Shown: positions 63,779-64,000 of the stretch, piece after piece
Layout: each line of letters opens with the position of its first letter
How positions within the stretch are numbered: the stretch's first letter is position 1
Origin: Planctomycetaceae bacterium
GTDB lineage: Bacteria > Planctomycetota > Planctomycetia > Planctomycetales > Planctomycetaceae
Reading direction: 5' to 3'
Assembly (NCBI GenBank): GCA_021732845.1
Contig: JAKFUF010000010.1
Coordinates: 1-64,000, forward strand
Length of the DNA: 64,000 bases
Made by a program: the position numbers and the translations under genes
The notes under the pieces: generated by a model
Database searches by the model: none
Seen by the model: only the letters and a program-made list of their open reading frames with translations
Told to the model about the DNA's origin: nothing

Positions 63779-64000
63779 ATGCTACTGCTCGTGAGCCACG
63801 ACTTGTTTTTTGGCAGCAAGATTACCGGCACCGCGCAGGCACTGGGGCTCAAGTTGCAGGTGGCTGGGACGTGCGCTGGGGCAGTGGCGGCAGTTCAGGC
63901 GGGCGAGTTTCAGGCGATCTTGCTCGATCTCACGCTGCCGCAACTGCAGATCGAAACCTTCGTGAGCGCGCTGCCGACGCCGCGGCCGGAGATTGTGGCG
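63779..64000 (+). CDS. Receiver-like protein, 3' end cut by window
   Basis: The first 74 residues of a gene that runs past the window end. LLLVSHDLFFGSKITGTAQA opens a fold in which AILLDLTLPQ places an Asp at the phospho-acceptor position of a response-regulator receiver domain. The N-terminal acidic pair that binds magnesium is absent (SHD instead of DD), so it may be a degenerate receiver. The rest cannot be seen. Confidence 0.6.
   Translation, partial: MLLLVSHDLFFGSKITGTAQALGLKLQVAGTCAGAVAAVQAGEFQAILLDLTLPQLQIETFVSALPTPRPEIVA

Overview
The window looks like chromosomal DNA from a planctomycete (phylum Planctomycetota, probably class Planctomycetia; I cannot name a genus from sequence alone). 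The evidence is a combination of gene types. There are two DUF1501 proteins and a DUF1549/DUF1553 protein with the CTQCHNHPF motif, three large Ser/Thr kinases, one of them directly coupled to an ECF sigma factor, and an exported beta-helix protein with an LExRxxLS-type N-terminal motif. A GxxExxY protein, GC-rich coding DNA and many intergenic palindromic repeats fit the same picture. No rRNA, tRNA, CRISPR array, replication origin or intact IS element was seen.

Layout. 1-7.6 kb: repeat DNA, a DUF1501 protein, an NAD-dependent epimerase, a LOG-family protein, asparaginyl-tRNA synthetase and a CinA-C/nucleotidyltransferase fusion. 7.6-12.3 kb: an ECF sigma factor and a 1351-residue membrane Ser/Thr kinase with no base between them. 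12.7-20.2 kb: two GT4 glycosyltransferases, an SDR, a Gfo/Idh/MocA oxidoreductase and an NfeD-FloA membrane pair; the first GT4 and the SDR converge on an eight-copy 48-bp tandem repeat that contains both stop codons. 20.2-24.7 kb is accessory: a GNAT/DUF1778 toxin-antitoxin pair with a palindromic operator, an HTTM membrane protein, and an AAA ATPase coupled to a Toprim (DUF3226-like) protein that resembles split OLD/PARIS-type defence. 24.7-28 kb: a DUF1549/DUF1553-DUF1501 pair. 28-35 kb: two SGNH hydrolases, a decayed MgtC gene, a second kinase, a decayed ISAzo13-type transposase and a GT-C glycosyltransferase. 35-37 kb: two orphan genes, one immunity-like, bracketed by repeats. 36.9-39.3 kb: a YCII protein, an ECF42-type sigma factor and the CoaC flavoprotein. 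39.5-45 kb: a membrane-fusion-type adaptor and the PhoH / 7TM-HD phosphohydrolase pair. 45-51.3 kb: GxxExxY protein, DUF697 GTPase, SRPBCC protein, a soluble kinase, a small lipoprotein, an HU protein and two coupled YkgJ cysteine-cluster proteins. 51.4-64 kb: MarR regulator, PAP2 lipoprotein with two small coupled genes, a lectin-phosphatase lipoprotein, DprA, an esterase, a thermonuclease, a beta-helix surface protein, and the start of a receiver-like gene cut by the window end.

How it fits together. Most genes are housekeeping or envelope genes in one- to three-gene units. Signalling is unusually rich: three kinases, two ECF sigma factors, MarR, a receiver-like protein and a predicted cyclic-dinucleotide hydrolase. 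The clearest candidates for something less described are the ATPase/Toprim cassette, the repeat array that supplies stop codons, and the several intergenic repeat families that recur across the window, often close to gene ends.
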